Below, one piece after another: positions 53,401 to 60,077 of a stretch of 60,077 nucleotides of DNA (positions within the stretch are counted from its first letter, which is position 1; each line of letters opens with the position of its first letter). Under the pieces are notes generated by a model. It was not told the origin of the DNA, did not search any database, and was given only the letters and a program-made list of their open reading frames with translations. Origin of the DNA: Lysobacteraceae bacterium (lineage in GTDB: Bacteria; Pseudomonadota; Gammaproteobacteria; Xanthomonadales; Rhodanobacteraceae); contig JAJFUF010000013.1 in assembly GCA_021372495.1 (NCBI GenBank), positions 1 through 60,077 on the forward strand, read 5' to 3'. The position numbers were made by a program, and so were the translations under genes.

Positions 53401-55065
53401 CGCAGCATGGCCGAGGCGGTCACCGTCTGCGATCTGGACTTCCGTTTCACCTCGGTCAACCAGGCCTTCACGCGCATGGCCGGCTACGGCGAGGAAGAGG
53501 TGCTGGGCCAGGACGCGACCATCCTGAATTGCCACCAGCACCCGCCCGAGGCCTACGAGCAGGTGCGCCGCATCCTCACCGAGACCGGCCACTGGCGCGG
53601 CGAGCTGTGGCAGCGGCGCAAGGACGGCGAGGAGTTCCTGTGCTGGATGGAACTCAGCGAAGTGCGCGACGCCGGCGGTGCACGCACCCACTACGTCGGC
53701 GTGCTGTCCGACATCACCGACCGCAAGCGCGTCGAACAGGAGCTGCGCTACCTCGCCAACTACGACACCCTGACCGGCCTGCCCAACCGTACCCTGCTGG
53801 GCGAGCGCCTCGGCCACGCGATCATTCGCGCGCGCCGCAGCGGGCGCAAGGTCGCCGTGCTGTTCCTCGACCTCGACCGCTTCAAGCACGTCAACGACTC
53901 GATGGGCCACGCCGCCGGCGACCGCATGCTGAAGGCGGCCGGCGCGCGCCTGCGCGCCTGCGTGCGCGAGCACGACACCGTCGCCCGCCTGGGCGGCGAC
54001 GAGTTCACCGTGGTACTGGAGGACATCCGCGACACCCTCGACGCCGAGACGATGGCGCGCAAACTGCTGGAAGCCTTCAGTGCGGCGCTGGAACTGGAAA
54101 CCAGCCAGGAAGTGGTGATCTCGCCGTCGATCGGCATCAGCCTGTACCCGGACCACGGCCAGGTGCCGACCGACCTGCTGAAGTACGCCGACACCGCGAT
54201 GTACCAGGCCAAGGACCGCGGCCGCAACACCTGGATGGTGTACACCGAGGCCATGGACGCGCAGGCGCGCATGCGCGCCACCATGATCGCCGCGCTGCGC
54301 CGCGCGCTCGAGCGCAACGAGTTCAGCGTGGTCTACCAGCCCAAGCAGTCGCTGTCCGACGACCGCATCACCGGCGTCGAGGCGCTGCTGCGCTGGCACA
54401 GCGAGGATCTCGGCGAGATCCCGCCCAGCGAGTTCATCCCGCTGGCCGAGGAAACCGGGCAGATCGTCGAGATCGGCGAGTTCGTGCTGGCGACGGCCTG
54501 CGCCGAGCTGCGCCGCTGGCGCGAAGCCGGACTGCGCGGCCTGACCATGGCGGTGAACCTGTCGGTCGCCCAGCTCACCCGCGGCGAGCTGACCAGCCAC
54601 CTGTGCGACATCCTCGCCGAGCACGACGTCGCGCCCGACCAGCTCGAGCTGGAACTCACCGAGAGCATGGTCATGGCCAACGCCGAGCAGTCGGTGCGCA
54701 CGCTCGGCGAGCTGAAGGCGATCGGCGTGCGCGTCGCCATCGACGACTTCGGCACCGGCTACTCGTCGCTGGCCTACCTCAAGCGGCTGCCGATCGACAG
54801 CGTCAAGATCGACAAGGAATTCGTCGGCGACATCACTTCCGACCCCGACGACGAGGCGATCACCGCCACGGTGATCGCGATGGCGCACTCGCTGGGCCTG
54901 AACGTCGTCGCCGAGGGCGTCGAGACGCGCGAGCAGCTGGAGTACCTTCGCGAGCAGAACTGTGACGAAATCCAGGGACACTGGCTGTCGCGGCCGCTGC
55001 ACGCGGAGGCCTGCCTCGCTTTCCTGCAGCAGCGCGTTGACCGCCTGCGCGTCAGCCACCTATAG
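50437..55065 (+). CDS. Large sensor: propeller, PAS, GGDEF and EAL domains
   Basis: A 1542-residue membrane-bound c-di-GMP enzyme. After a signal or membrane segment (about 20-36), a periplasmic sensor region of repeated two-component regulator propeller blades (about 45-720, e.g. LWFVTQGGLHRYDGYRLQRY, GTLWVGTQSGLNRL) and a Y_Y_Y domain (about 720-800, FQYRLHGFDNDWIDAG) precede a transmembrane helix (about 817-838). The cytosolic part has two PAS domains (about 858-985 and 987-1104), GGDEF with intact LGGDEF (1186-1190) and an RxxD I-site five residues before it, and EAL with EAL (1315-1317), DDFGTGYSS and AEGVE intact. Both catalytic activities look possible. The periplasmic ligand is unknown; in Bacteroides such propellers sense glycans. 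TACACT at 50404 could be a -10. Confidence 0.9.
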   Translation: MTTCASRKLRPLRRMLCATCRRLALLALVLACATVAAHERDYYFETLTSANGLAQNSVTTILQDPQGYLWFVTQGGLHRYDGYRLQRYPHDPARADSLPDNLVSSLSVAGEGRLWVGSNAGGLTLFDPASNRIVPLPATVGRPDLPVFALSGTPGGRLLVASAEGIDAVDPPYRQRVPLWRAPSRERSFTYGFTRCPDGQVYATTFTGLLAFDPHATTARALALPAGIAPETALCAAAGELLLGGPHGLFRYHPADGRLARLWPAAGAEARATDVSTIARDHDGRLWLGVRELGLVRLDPGSGEARILTPDPDLPGSLPQSYVNTLFVDRSGLLWAGLRSHGVAFTDPGGTLFQDVIDTSAARTPEGNFVRALYQTPDGALWVGADSTLKRYDRRSQQFTDYGAALTQAQESAAAHAAEAERDAFARALGANDSEPGVRVYRIAGIGDGRLAVATSRGLFQFDPASGGARVYPMDAHASALAAVGVRALAVDRDGSLWLGLSGRGLLHVRDGHVVRHYRHDPADPQSLASDIVVVLAQNHDGRVWAGTTDGLSLIDPASGTIRTFRENPGHPDSLSGRVVTDLQVADDGTLWVGTQSGLNRLVATDARGAHFRRYLVSEGLPDPTVYCVLDDASGQLWISSNLGISRLNPADGKVRSFTLRDGLQGLEYNSNVCLRLRSGELMFGGVAGMDRVQPERLRQSGYDPPVVVTAVQIDNRLTDASPPADGQLRLQRADRLLRVDFAALDFAAPALNRFQYRLHGFDNDWIDAGTRHSATYTNLPAGRYRFEVRGSNHEGVFGKGVAALGVEVMPPWWATRTMRAALALAASLAALLGWYAWRGRRREERRHREQLQQHEDRLRLALWGSGDEFWDWDMRQGQLYRMGADQLLGSRRGDRISAEDWRNFAVHPDDLPRVERALADHVNGLTDHFEAEYRVINARGEWVWTLSRGKVVERDAQGQPLRVCGTARDVTFSRAIERDRRIAAEVIRSMAEAVTVCDLDFRFTSVNQAFTRMAGYGEEEVLGQDATILNCHQHPPEAYEQVRRILTETGHWRGELWQRRKDGEEFLCWMELSEVRDAGGARTHYVGVLSDITDRKRVEQELRYLANYDTLTGLPNRTLLGERLGHAIIRARRSGRKVAVLFLDLDRFKHVNDSMGHAAGDRMLKAAGARLRACVREHDTVARLGGDEFTVVLEDIRDTLDAETMARKLLEAFSAALELETSQEVVISPSIGISLYPDHGQVPTDLLKYADTAMYQAKDRGRNTWMVYTEAMDAQARMRATMIAALRRALERNEFSVVYQPKQSLSDDRITGVEALLRWHSEDLGEIPPSEFIPLAEETGQIVEIGEFVLATACAELRRWREAGLRGLTMAVNLSVAQLTRGELTSHLCDILAEHDVAPDQLELELTESMVMANAEQSVRTLGELKAIGVRVAIDDFGTGYSSLAYLKRLPIDSVKIDKEFVGDITSDPDDEAITATVIAMAHSLGLNVVAEGVETREQLEYLREQNCDEIQGHWLSRPLHAEACLAFLQQRVDRLRVSHL

Positions 55066-55066
55066 T
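55037..55066 (+). promoter_or_regulatory. Promoter of the TIGR02449-like gene and zapA
   Basis: TTGACC (55037-55042), an 18-base spacer and TATAGT (55061-55066) form a strong sigma-70 promoter within the end of the sensor gene, 9 bases before the next start codon. A very short or leaderless mRNA would result. Confidence 0.6.
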
Positions 55067-55074
55067 CGATCGCC

Positions 55075-55299
55075 ATGACCGATGCCGATCCGCTCAAGGC
55101 CGAAATCCAGGCTCTGGACGTCTCCCTCGACAGCCTGCTGGACACGCTCAGGCGGCTGGCCGAGGAGAACCAGAGCCTGCGCCACAGCCAGGAACAGCTC
55201 GCCAGCGAGCGGGCCGGGCTGCTCGCGCGCAACGAGCAGGCGCGCACGCGCGTCGAGGCGATGATCCAGCGCCTGCGCGCACTGGAAAACCCGGGCTGA
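55075..55299 (+). CDS. Short coiled-coil protein (TIGR02449/ZapB-like)
   Basis: A 74-residue protein that is nearly one continuous coiled coil (MTDADPLKAEIQALDVSLDS, then LLDTLRRLAEENQSLRHSQE). It resembles the TIGR02449 family, small proteins encoded just before zapA and likened to ZapB, which bundles the Z-ring with ZapA. The division role is inferred from position. It precedes zapA by 23 bases. Confidence 0.8.
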   Translation: MTDADPLKAEIQALDVSLDSLLDTLRRLAEENQSLRHSQEQLASERAGLLARNEQARTRVEAMIQRLRALENPG

Positions 55300-55322
55300 C
55301 GCCCGCGGCAGGGGGAACCGCG

Positions 55323-55625
55323 ATGAGCGCCGCCGAACCGGTCAACGTCAAGCTGCTGGACCGCGAGTTCCTCGTCGCCTGCGCGCCCGAGGAGCGCGCC
55401 GGCCTGCTCGCCGCCGCCGCGCTGATCGACGGCAAGATGCGCGAAATCCGCGCCAACGCGAAGACGCCGGGCTTCGACCGCATCGCGGTGCTCGCCGCGC
55501 TCGGCGTGGCACACGAATTGCTCGACCTGCGCCAGCGCCACGACGCGCAGGCGCGCACGCTGAGCGACGGGCTCGGCACGCTGCGACGCAAGCTTGAAGG
55601 CGCCCTGCTGACGCACTTAAAATAG
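55323..55625 (+). CDS. zapA: Cell division protein ZapA
   Basis: A 100-residue protein: MSAAEPVNVKLLDREFLVAC, then EERAGLLAAAALIDGKMREIR and the long C-terminal helix. The N-terminal globular part and helical tail match ZapA, which cross-links FtsZ filaments at mid-cell. A GGGGGAA-like ribosome site precedes the ATG. The 3' end overlaps the 6S RNA promoter. Confidence 0.93.
   Translation: MSAAEPVNVKLLDREFLVACAPEERAGLLAAAALIDGKMREIRANAKTPGFDRIAVLAALGVAHELLDLRQRHDAQARTLSDGLGTLRRKLEGALLTHLK
55594..55623 (+). promoter_or_regulatory. 6S RNA promoter inside the zapA 3' end
   Basis: TTGAAG (55594-55599), 18 bases and TAAAAT (55618-55623) form a clear sigma-70 promoter whose predicted start (about 55630) fits the start of the 6S RNA closing stem. 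Confidence 0.7.
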
Positions 55626-55629
55626 CCGC

Positions 55630-55825
55630 AAGGTGTCCCCTGCGGTGTGCGACCAGCGCACTCCAACATTTGCCTTGTTCCTATTACACGACCCCGGGTC
55701 GGCAACAACGCGGTCAGTGCGCAAGTCCGTCACGTGCGGAAAGCCTAAAGCCACGTAAGCCCTCCCACCTGATCCTCGGGATCAAGGTCGTTCGGTGCGC
55801 ACCGGCACCGCGGAGGGCACCCCAC
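55630..55825 (+). ncRNA. ssrS: 6S RNA
   Basis: The segment between zapA and the 5-formyl-THF cyclo-ligase gene, where 6S RNA lies in most gammaproteobacteria. The closing stem is evident: GGTGTCCCCTGCGGTG (55632-55647) pairs with CACCGCGGAGGGCACC (55806-55821) with 15 of 16 pairs including G-U. The long internal part gives the open-promoter-like bubble. 6S RNA binds housekeeping RNA polymerase holoenzyme and represses transcription in stationary phase. Ends are approximate. Confidence 0.9.
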
Positions 55826-55847
55826 TTTCTTCCCGCACGGAACCTGC

Positions 55848-56444
55848 GTGGACGCCGCCGACCGCCGTGACCAGCGTGCGCGCCTGAGCGAGCGGCGCCA
55901 GGCCCTTCCCGCCGCCGCGCGCATCGAAGCCGCGCAAGGCGTCGCGCGCCAGCTCGAGCGGCTGCCCGAGTTCATGGTCGACCCGCGCATCGGCGGCTAC
56001 TGGGCCGTGACCGGCGAGCTGCCGCTGAACATCGCCGTCGGCCGGCTGGGCGCACGCGGGCAGCGCTACCACCTGCCGGTGATCGCCGGTGCACGCAGCC
56101 TGATGTTCGCGCCGTACCGCAGCGGCGATGCGCTCGAAGCGAACCGCTACGGCATTCCCGAACCGGTCGTGCCGCGCGCGCAGTGGCTGTCGCCGCCGGA
56201 ACTGGACGTGGTGCTGGTGCCGCTGCTGGCGTTCGACCGCCGCGGCCACCGGCTCGGCTTCGGCGGCGGCTACTACGACGCCAGCTTCGCCTTCCTGCGC
56301 GAGCAAGCGCGGCCGGCGCGGCCGCTGCTGGTCGGCGTCGGCTACGCGTTCCAGGAAATCTCCGCGCTGCGCGCGCAGCCCTGGGACGTGCGCCTCGACT
56401 ACGTCGCCACCGAGCAGGACCTGATCGACTGCACCGCCGCCTGA
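55848..56444 (+). CDS. 5-formyltetrahydrofolate cyclo-ligase
   Basis: A 198-residue enzyme (YgfA/FAU family) converting 5-formyl-THF to 5,10-methenyl-THF with ATP. It starts with a GTG at 55848, 23 bases after the 6S RNA end, and contains the family motif LVPLLAFDRRGHRLGFGGGY (residues 123-142) and the C-terminal VGVGYAFQEI. Co-transcription with 6S RNA, with later processing, is usual in other gammaproteobacteria. Confidence 0.93.
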   Translation: MDAADRRDQRARLSERRQALPAAARIEAAQGVARQLERLPEFMVDPRIGGYWAVTGELPLNIAVGRLGARGQRYHLPVIAGARSLMFAPYRSGDALEANRYGIPEPVVPRAQWLSPPELDVVLVPLLAFDRRGHRLGFGGGYYDASFAFLREQARPARPLLVGVGYAFQEISALRAQPWDVRLDYVATEQDLIDCTAA

Positions 56445-56455
56445 GACGAGACGCG

Positions 56456-56908
<453 letters not shown>

Positions 56909-57067
56909 GCCGGCGCCGGAAACCGGAACGAACGACATGGCGCGATTGCCGCGCAGGCGGGAATCCCCTGCGCCTCCCGCGCGCATGCCGAAACGCGGCA
57001 GCGACGATAGGCTATCCTGACCGCCGCCGCGGCCACGGCCGCCGTCCACCACCTACCGCGCATCCTC

Positions 57068-57712
57068 ATGAGCAAAGACAACGAGAAACGCCTGGCCGGC
57101 GAAGCCGCGATCCGCTACGTCGAGGACGGCATGGTGGTCGGGGTCGGCACCGGCTCCACCGTCGCGTACTTCATCGAAGCGCTGGCCAGGCGGCGCGACC
57201 GCATCGAGGGCGCGGTGTCCAGCTCCGAGCAGAGCACGCGCCTGCTGCGCGAGCGCGGCATCGAGGTGCTGGACCTCAACGCCGCCGGCGAACTGCCGCT
57301 GTACGTCGACGGCGCCGACGAGTGCGATCCGCACAGGCGCCTGATCAAGGGCGGCGGCGCCGCGCTGACGCGCGAGAAGATCGTCGCCGCGGCGTCGAAG
57401 CGCTTCGTCTGCATCATCGACAGCGGCAAGCGCGTGGACATCCTCGGCAAGTTTCCGCTGCCGGTCGAGGTGATCCCGATGGCGCGCAGCTACGTCGCCC
57501 GCGAGATCGTCAAGCGCGGCGGCAATCCGGTGTGGCGCGACGGCGTCGTCACCGACAACGGCAACTGGATCCTCGACGTGCACGGCCTCGCCATCGTCGA
57601 CCCGGTCGGCCTCGAGCGCGACCTCAACCAGCTCGCCGGCGTGGTCACCGTCGGCCTGTTCGCGCAGCGCCCCGCCGACGTCGTGCTGGTCGGCGACCGC
57701 GAGATGACCTGA
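57068..57712 (+). CDS. rpiA: Ribose-5-phosphate isomerase A
   Basis: A 214-residue enzyme of the pentose phosphate pathway. Motifs: [15 protein letters not shown] (phosphate-binding), [25 protein letters not shown] (catalytic Asp, Lys and Glu segment, core DGADE and KGGGAAL) and [12 protein letters not shown]. The sequence is complete and all key residues are present. TATCCT at 57013 may be a -10 but has no -35. Confidence 0.96.
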   Translation: MSKDNEKRLAGEAAIRYVEDGMVVGVGTGSTVAYFIEALARRRDRIEGAVSSSEQSTRLLRERGIEVLDLNAAGELPLYVDGADECDPHRRLIKGGGAALTREKIVAAASKRFVCIIDSGKRVDILGKFPLPVEVIPMARSYVAREIVKRGGNPVWRDGVVTDNGNWILDVHGLAIVDPVGLERDLNQLAGVVTVGLFAQRPADVVLVGDREMT

Positions 57713-57728
57713 AGCGCGACGCGCCGGG

Positions 57729-58268
57729 TCAGCGCGCGAGCGACGCGAGCACGTTCGCCATGCCGGCCTGCTGCAGCAGCGCGAGCGCCGCGACGCGCTC
57801 GGCGCGGTGCAGGTCGTCGTCAGCAACGAAAGGCGTCGCGCGCAGGCGCTCGATGTAGGCTTGCGGCAAACCCTGCTGCTGCGCGCCGGCGACGACCAGC
57901 GCCAGGTACCAGTCGTAGGGCGGCACGTCGACCCAGCGCCTGAGCGCGCGATAGGCCAGCACCTCGACCACGCCGCCGCCTTCCGGCACCACCTCCACCA
58001 TGCAGCGCTTGTAGCCGTCGTCCGTGCCTTCGGCCAGATTGAGCGCGGGGAACCGATCCTCCGGCACGTCCCACAGCACGCCGTGCACGGCCTCGCCTTC
58101 GGCCGACTCGAATGCGCACTTGCTCGACCCGTCCGCGCTGGCCTTGTCGAACACCAACCGGTTATCCGGCAGCGCCGCGCGCCCCACATGGACCACGCCG
58201 GGACAGCACGCCAGCAGCCGCTCGCGCAGCAGGTTGGGCCCATAGGTGAAGTAGCGGATCGTGGTCAT
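57729..58268 (-). CDS. Gamma-glutamylcyclotransferase-like protein
   Basis: A 179-residue GGCT-fold protein. It has the N-terminal YFTYGPNLL in place of the usual YGSN, the second motif VFDKASADGSSKCAFESAEG, and LNLAEGTDDGYKRCMVEV with the expected catalytic Glu. It may act on gamma-glutamyl amines or peptides; the Ser-to-Pro change in the first loop could alter activity. Convergent with rpiA, 16 bases between stops. Confidence 0.85.
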   Translation of the reverse strand: MTTIRYFTYGPNLLRERLLACCPGVVHVGRAALPDNRLVFDKASADGSSKCAFESAEGEAVHGVLWDVPEDRFPALNLAEGTDDGYKRCMVEVVPEGGGVVEVLAYRALRRWVDVPPYDWYLALVVAGAQQQGLPQAYIERLRATPFVADDDLHRAERVAALALLQQAGMANVLASLAR

Positions 58269-58559
58269 CGTGCCTCCCGCAGACCGCTCCGAAGCCGTCT
58301 TTGCGTCATCTGCGGCGCTTCGGCGGCGCGCCCATGGGCTCCACCCTCGCGCCGCAGCACTCGCAGCGATCCGCGCTCGCGCCGGCCGCAGAATCCCCGC
58401 GCAGCACCGCCGGCTATCGTCTGCGTCCGCGGAAACGCGCGCAAGGACGCAGATCAAGATCGCAACGGCCGTTCGCCGTACGCGGCACAACTGCCCCGAC
58501 CCTGCACGCGGCTTCAGCCGCCATCCCGCTTCGGGATGAGCCCGGAAACCACAGGCACA
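58269..58559. other. 291-base region without a gene
   Basis: I see no credible coding frame, only a small hairpin (CATCCCG / CGGGATG, 58522-58538) next to the terminator. The GGCT-like promoter must lie here but no good hexamers stand out. Confidence 0.5.
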
Positions 58560-58587
58560 AAAAACCCCGCAATCGCGCGGGGTTTTT
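58560..58587 (-). terminator. Rho-independent terminator after tRNA-Gln
   Basis: On the minus strand an 11-bp stem including AAAAACCCCGC and GCGGGGTTTTT around a 6-base loop, ending in six T residues, is a textbook terminator. It lies 29 bases after the tRNA 3' end. Confidence 0.9.
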
Positions 58588-58616
58588 GTTCTTCGGGTCT
58601 CGCCGAGACCGTTGGA

Positions 58617-58690
58617 TGGCTGGGGGACTAGGATTCGAACCTAGATAGGCAGAGTCAGAGTCTGCAGTCCTACCATTAGACGATCCCCCA
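58617..58690 (-). tRNA. tRNA-Gln (anticodon CTG)
   Basis: The minus strand folds into a canonical 74-base tRNA: acceptor TGGGGGA / TCCCCCA, D arm TCGTCTAATGGTAGGAC, anticodon arm GCAGA-CTCTGAC-TCTGC with anticodon CTG, T arm with GGTTCGAATCC, and an encoded CCA. It lies 27 bases after rpsI and may be processed from the same transcript. Confidence 0.97.
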
Positions 58691-58717
58691 AAAACGGATC
58701 GCTGCCAGTAGCCCCGA

Positions 58718-59113
58718 TCAGCGCTTGGAGAACTGGGTGGCGCGGCGGGCCTTGTGCAGGCCGACCTTCTTGCGCTCGACCTCGCGGGCGTCGCGGGTCA
58801 TGAAGCCGGCCTTGCGCAGCGGCGACTTCAGCGTCTCGTCGTACTCGACCAGCGCGCGGGCGATGCCGAGGCGGATGGCGCCGGCCTGGCCGGTCATGCC
58901 GCCGCCCTCGACCGTCACCAGCACGTCGAACTTGTCGGCGCTCTGGGTCAGCTCGAGCGGCTGGCGCACGATCATGCGCGAGGTTTCGCGGCCGAAGAAC
59001 GCGTCGAGCGGCTTGCCGTTGACGGTGATGTTGCCGCTGCCCTTGCGCAGGAACACGCGCGCTGCGGAGCTCTTGCGGCGGCCGGTACCGTAATTCTGCT
59101 GCGTCGTCGCCAT
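58718..59113 (-). CDS. rpsI: Ribosomal protein S9
   Basis: A 131-residue protein: [20 protein letters not shown], GALxVEG-like [20 protein letters not shown], and the conserved C-terminus [17 protein letters not shown], whose last residues reach the P-site tRNA. It follows rplM by 7 bases, the universal pair. Confidence 0.98.
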   Translation of the reverse strand: MATTQQNYGTGRRKSSAARVFLRKGSGNITVNGKPLDAFFGRETSRMIVRQPLELTQSADKFDVLVTVEGGGMTGQAGAIRLGIARALVEYDETLKSPLRKAGFMTRDAREVERKKVGLHKARRATQFSKR

Positions 59114-59120
59114 GGGATCC

Positions 59121-59549
59121 TCAGATTTCGAGCGGCTGCGGTTGCTGGGCGGTATGCGGATGCTCCGCGCCGCGGTACACCTTGAGCTTCTTGAACATCG
59201 CGCGGCCGAGCGGATTCTTCGGCAGCATGCCCTTCACGCCGATCTCGATCGCGCGCTCGGGGTGCTTGGCCAGCATGTCGCGCAGCGACATCGACTTCAG
59301 GTTGCCCACGTAACCGGTGAAGCGGTGGTAGTACTTGTCGTCGAGCTTGGCGCCGGTGACGGCGACCTTCTCGGCATTGACCACCACGATATAGTCGCCG
59401 GTGTCCACATGCGGGGTGAACACGGGCTTGTGCTTGCCGCGCAGCCGGCGCGCGATCTCCGAGCACAGTCGGCCAAGCGTCTTGTCCGTGGCGTCGACCA
59501 CGAGCCAATCGCGCTTGACGCTCTCCGGCTTGGCGCTGAACGTCTTCAT
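59121..59549 (-). CDS. rplM: Ribosomal protein L13
   Basis: A 142-residue protein: [56 protein letters not shown], and [19 protein letters not shown]. Complete and typical. First gene of the rplM-rpsI operon. Confidence 0.98.
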   Translation of the reverse strand: MKTFSAKPESVKRDWLVVDATDKTLGRLCSEIARRLRGKHKPVFTPHVDTGDYIVVVNAEKVAVTGAKLDDKYYHRFTGYVGNLKSMSLRDMLAKHPERAIEIGVKGMLPKNPLGRAMFKKLKVYRGAEHPHTAQQPQPLEI

Positions 59550-59601
59550 CTCGAAACCTTTGCCGTTCGAGGCACTTAAAAGTCAAAACGAAAGGCGCGA
59601 G

Positions 59602-59630
59602 AGAATAGCGGATGCCTCTCGCGCACGCAA
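59602..59630 (-). promoter_or_regulatory. Promoter of rplM-rpsI
   Basis: TTGCGT (59630-59625), 17 bases and TATTCT (59607-59602) on the minus strand, about 50 bases before the rplM start codon. Confidence 0.7.
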
Positions 59631-59677
59631 GCCCGCGGGCCGCGGGTCGGGGAACGCACATGATAGCATGACGGGGA

Positions 59678-60077
59678 TGTCCGAGACTCCCCGCGCCGAC
59701 CGCATCGTCGCCCTGGCCGACCAGTGCGTGCAGTGCGGGCTGTGCCTGCCGTACTGCCCCACCTACGGCCTGGACCGCACCGAGACGGAGTCGCCGCGCG
59801 GCCGCATCGCCCTGGCACGGGCCGTCGCCACCGGCACCCTGATCGCCGACGCCGACCTGTGCGGCCACCTCGACCACTGCCTCGGCTGCCTGGCTTGCGA
59901 GCGGGTGTGCCCGTCCGGCGTGCAGTACGGCGCGCTGCTGGCCGAGACCCGCGCCCTGCTCGGCCCGTCTTCGCCGCGCGTGCGCCGGCTGGCCGCGCTG
60001 CTGGAGCGACCGGCCCTGCTGCGCGCGGTCGCCGCCCTGCTGCGCGCGACCGCGGCCTGGCGCTGGCTGCCGGCGCT
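59678..60077 (+). CDS. (Fe-S)-binding protein, GlcF/LldF-like, cut by the window edge
   Basis: The N-terminal 133 residues run off the right edge. Two 4Fe-4S ferredoxin motifs are clear: CVQCGLCLPYC (Cys17, 20, 23, 27 with the following CP) and CLGCLACERVC (Cys68, 71, 74, 78). This is the arrangement of glycolate oxidase subunit GlcF and related CCG-domain proteins. The ATG at 59669 is in frame too; neither has a strong ribosome site. Divergent from rplM. Confidence 0.88.

Overview
The window is one continuous stretch of very GC-rich (roughly 70 %) gammaproteobacterial chromosome. Gene content and order point to the Xanthomonadales/Lysobacterales (Lysobacteraceae or Rhodanobacteraceae-like): divergent ponA and pilMNOPQ, the spoT-ridA-recG string, a type B L31, a zapA-6S RNA-5-formyl-THF cyclo-ligase string, rplM-rpsI, and short dispersed intergenic repeats of the kind common in that order. 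This is inference from recognisable protein families and synteny, not from a 16S gene.

Layout. 1-1460 (-): DUF58 protein (cut by the window edge) and MoxR ATPase. 1581-6679 (-): type IV pilus assembly operon pilMNOPQ with a clear promoter upstream of pilM. 6918-10198 (+): penicillin-binding protein 1A and an uncharacterised protein. 10265-18560 (-): citrate synthase, L31 type B, nucleoside hydrolase, RecG, RidA, SpoT, RpoZ. 18747-22875: the Mla phospholipid-transport genes, mlaA (+) convergent with mlaFEDCB (-). 22973-24731 (-): gmk and yicC. 24945-27915 (+): rph, rdgB, an ABM-like protein, hemW. 27928-28790: a small CopD-like membrane protein (-) and a CPXCG zinc-ribbon protein (+) around a candidate FNR/Anr box. 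28830-31001 (+): cobalamin riboswitch and a BtuB-type receptor. 31200-37323 (+): DUF1631 and PilZ pair, ApbE, a PLP dehydratase, PepQ. 37689-40805 (+): cydP-cydA-cydB-cydX, cytochrome bd oxidase, behind a second FNR-like box. 40857-44388 (+): a VirJ-like hydrolase and MprF. 44389-47066: an AT-richer island with a 5'-truncated RHS gene carrying a DUF5675-like C-terminal domain and a small exported protein, bounded by 26-bp direct repeats. 47085-50325 (-): AcvB-like hydrolase, PepP, YgfB. 50437-55065 (+): a 1542-residue sensor with propeller, PAS, GGDEF and EAL domains. 55075-57712 (+): TIGR02449-like protein, ZapA, 6S RNA, 5-formyl-THF cyclo-ligase, EVE protein, RpiA. 57729-60077: GGCT-like protein, tRNA-Gln, rpsI, rplM (all -) and the start of a GlcF-like iron-sulfur protein (+).

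How the parts work together. Most of the window is housekeeping: cell envelope (PBP1A, Mla, MprF/AcvB, pili), nucleotide and ppGpp metabolism, respiration under low oxygen and cofactor uptake. Two candidate FNR-type boxes have the same 21-nt distance to a -10-like hexamer, suggesting one oxygen-sensing regulon. The clearest accessory element is the RHS cassette, proposed here to be an antibacterial effector with a YkuD/L,D-transpeptidase-like tip (His453/Cys464) and an exported cognate immunity protein, inserted beside the mprF/acvB lipid-modification genes.
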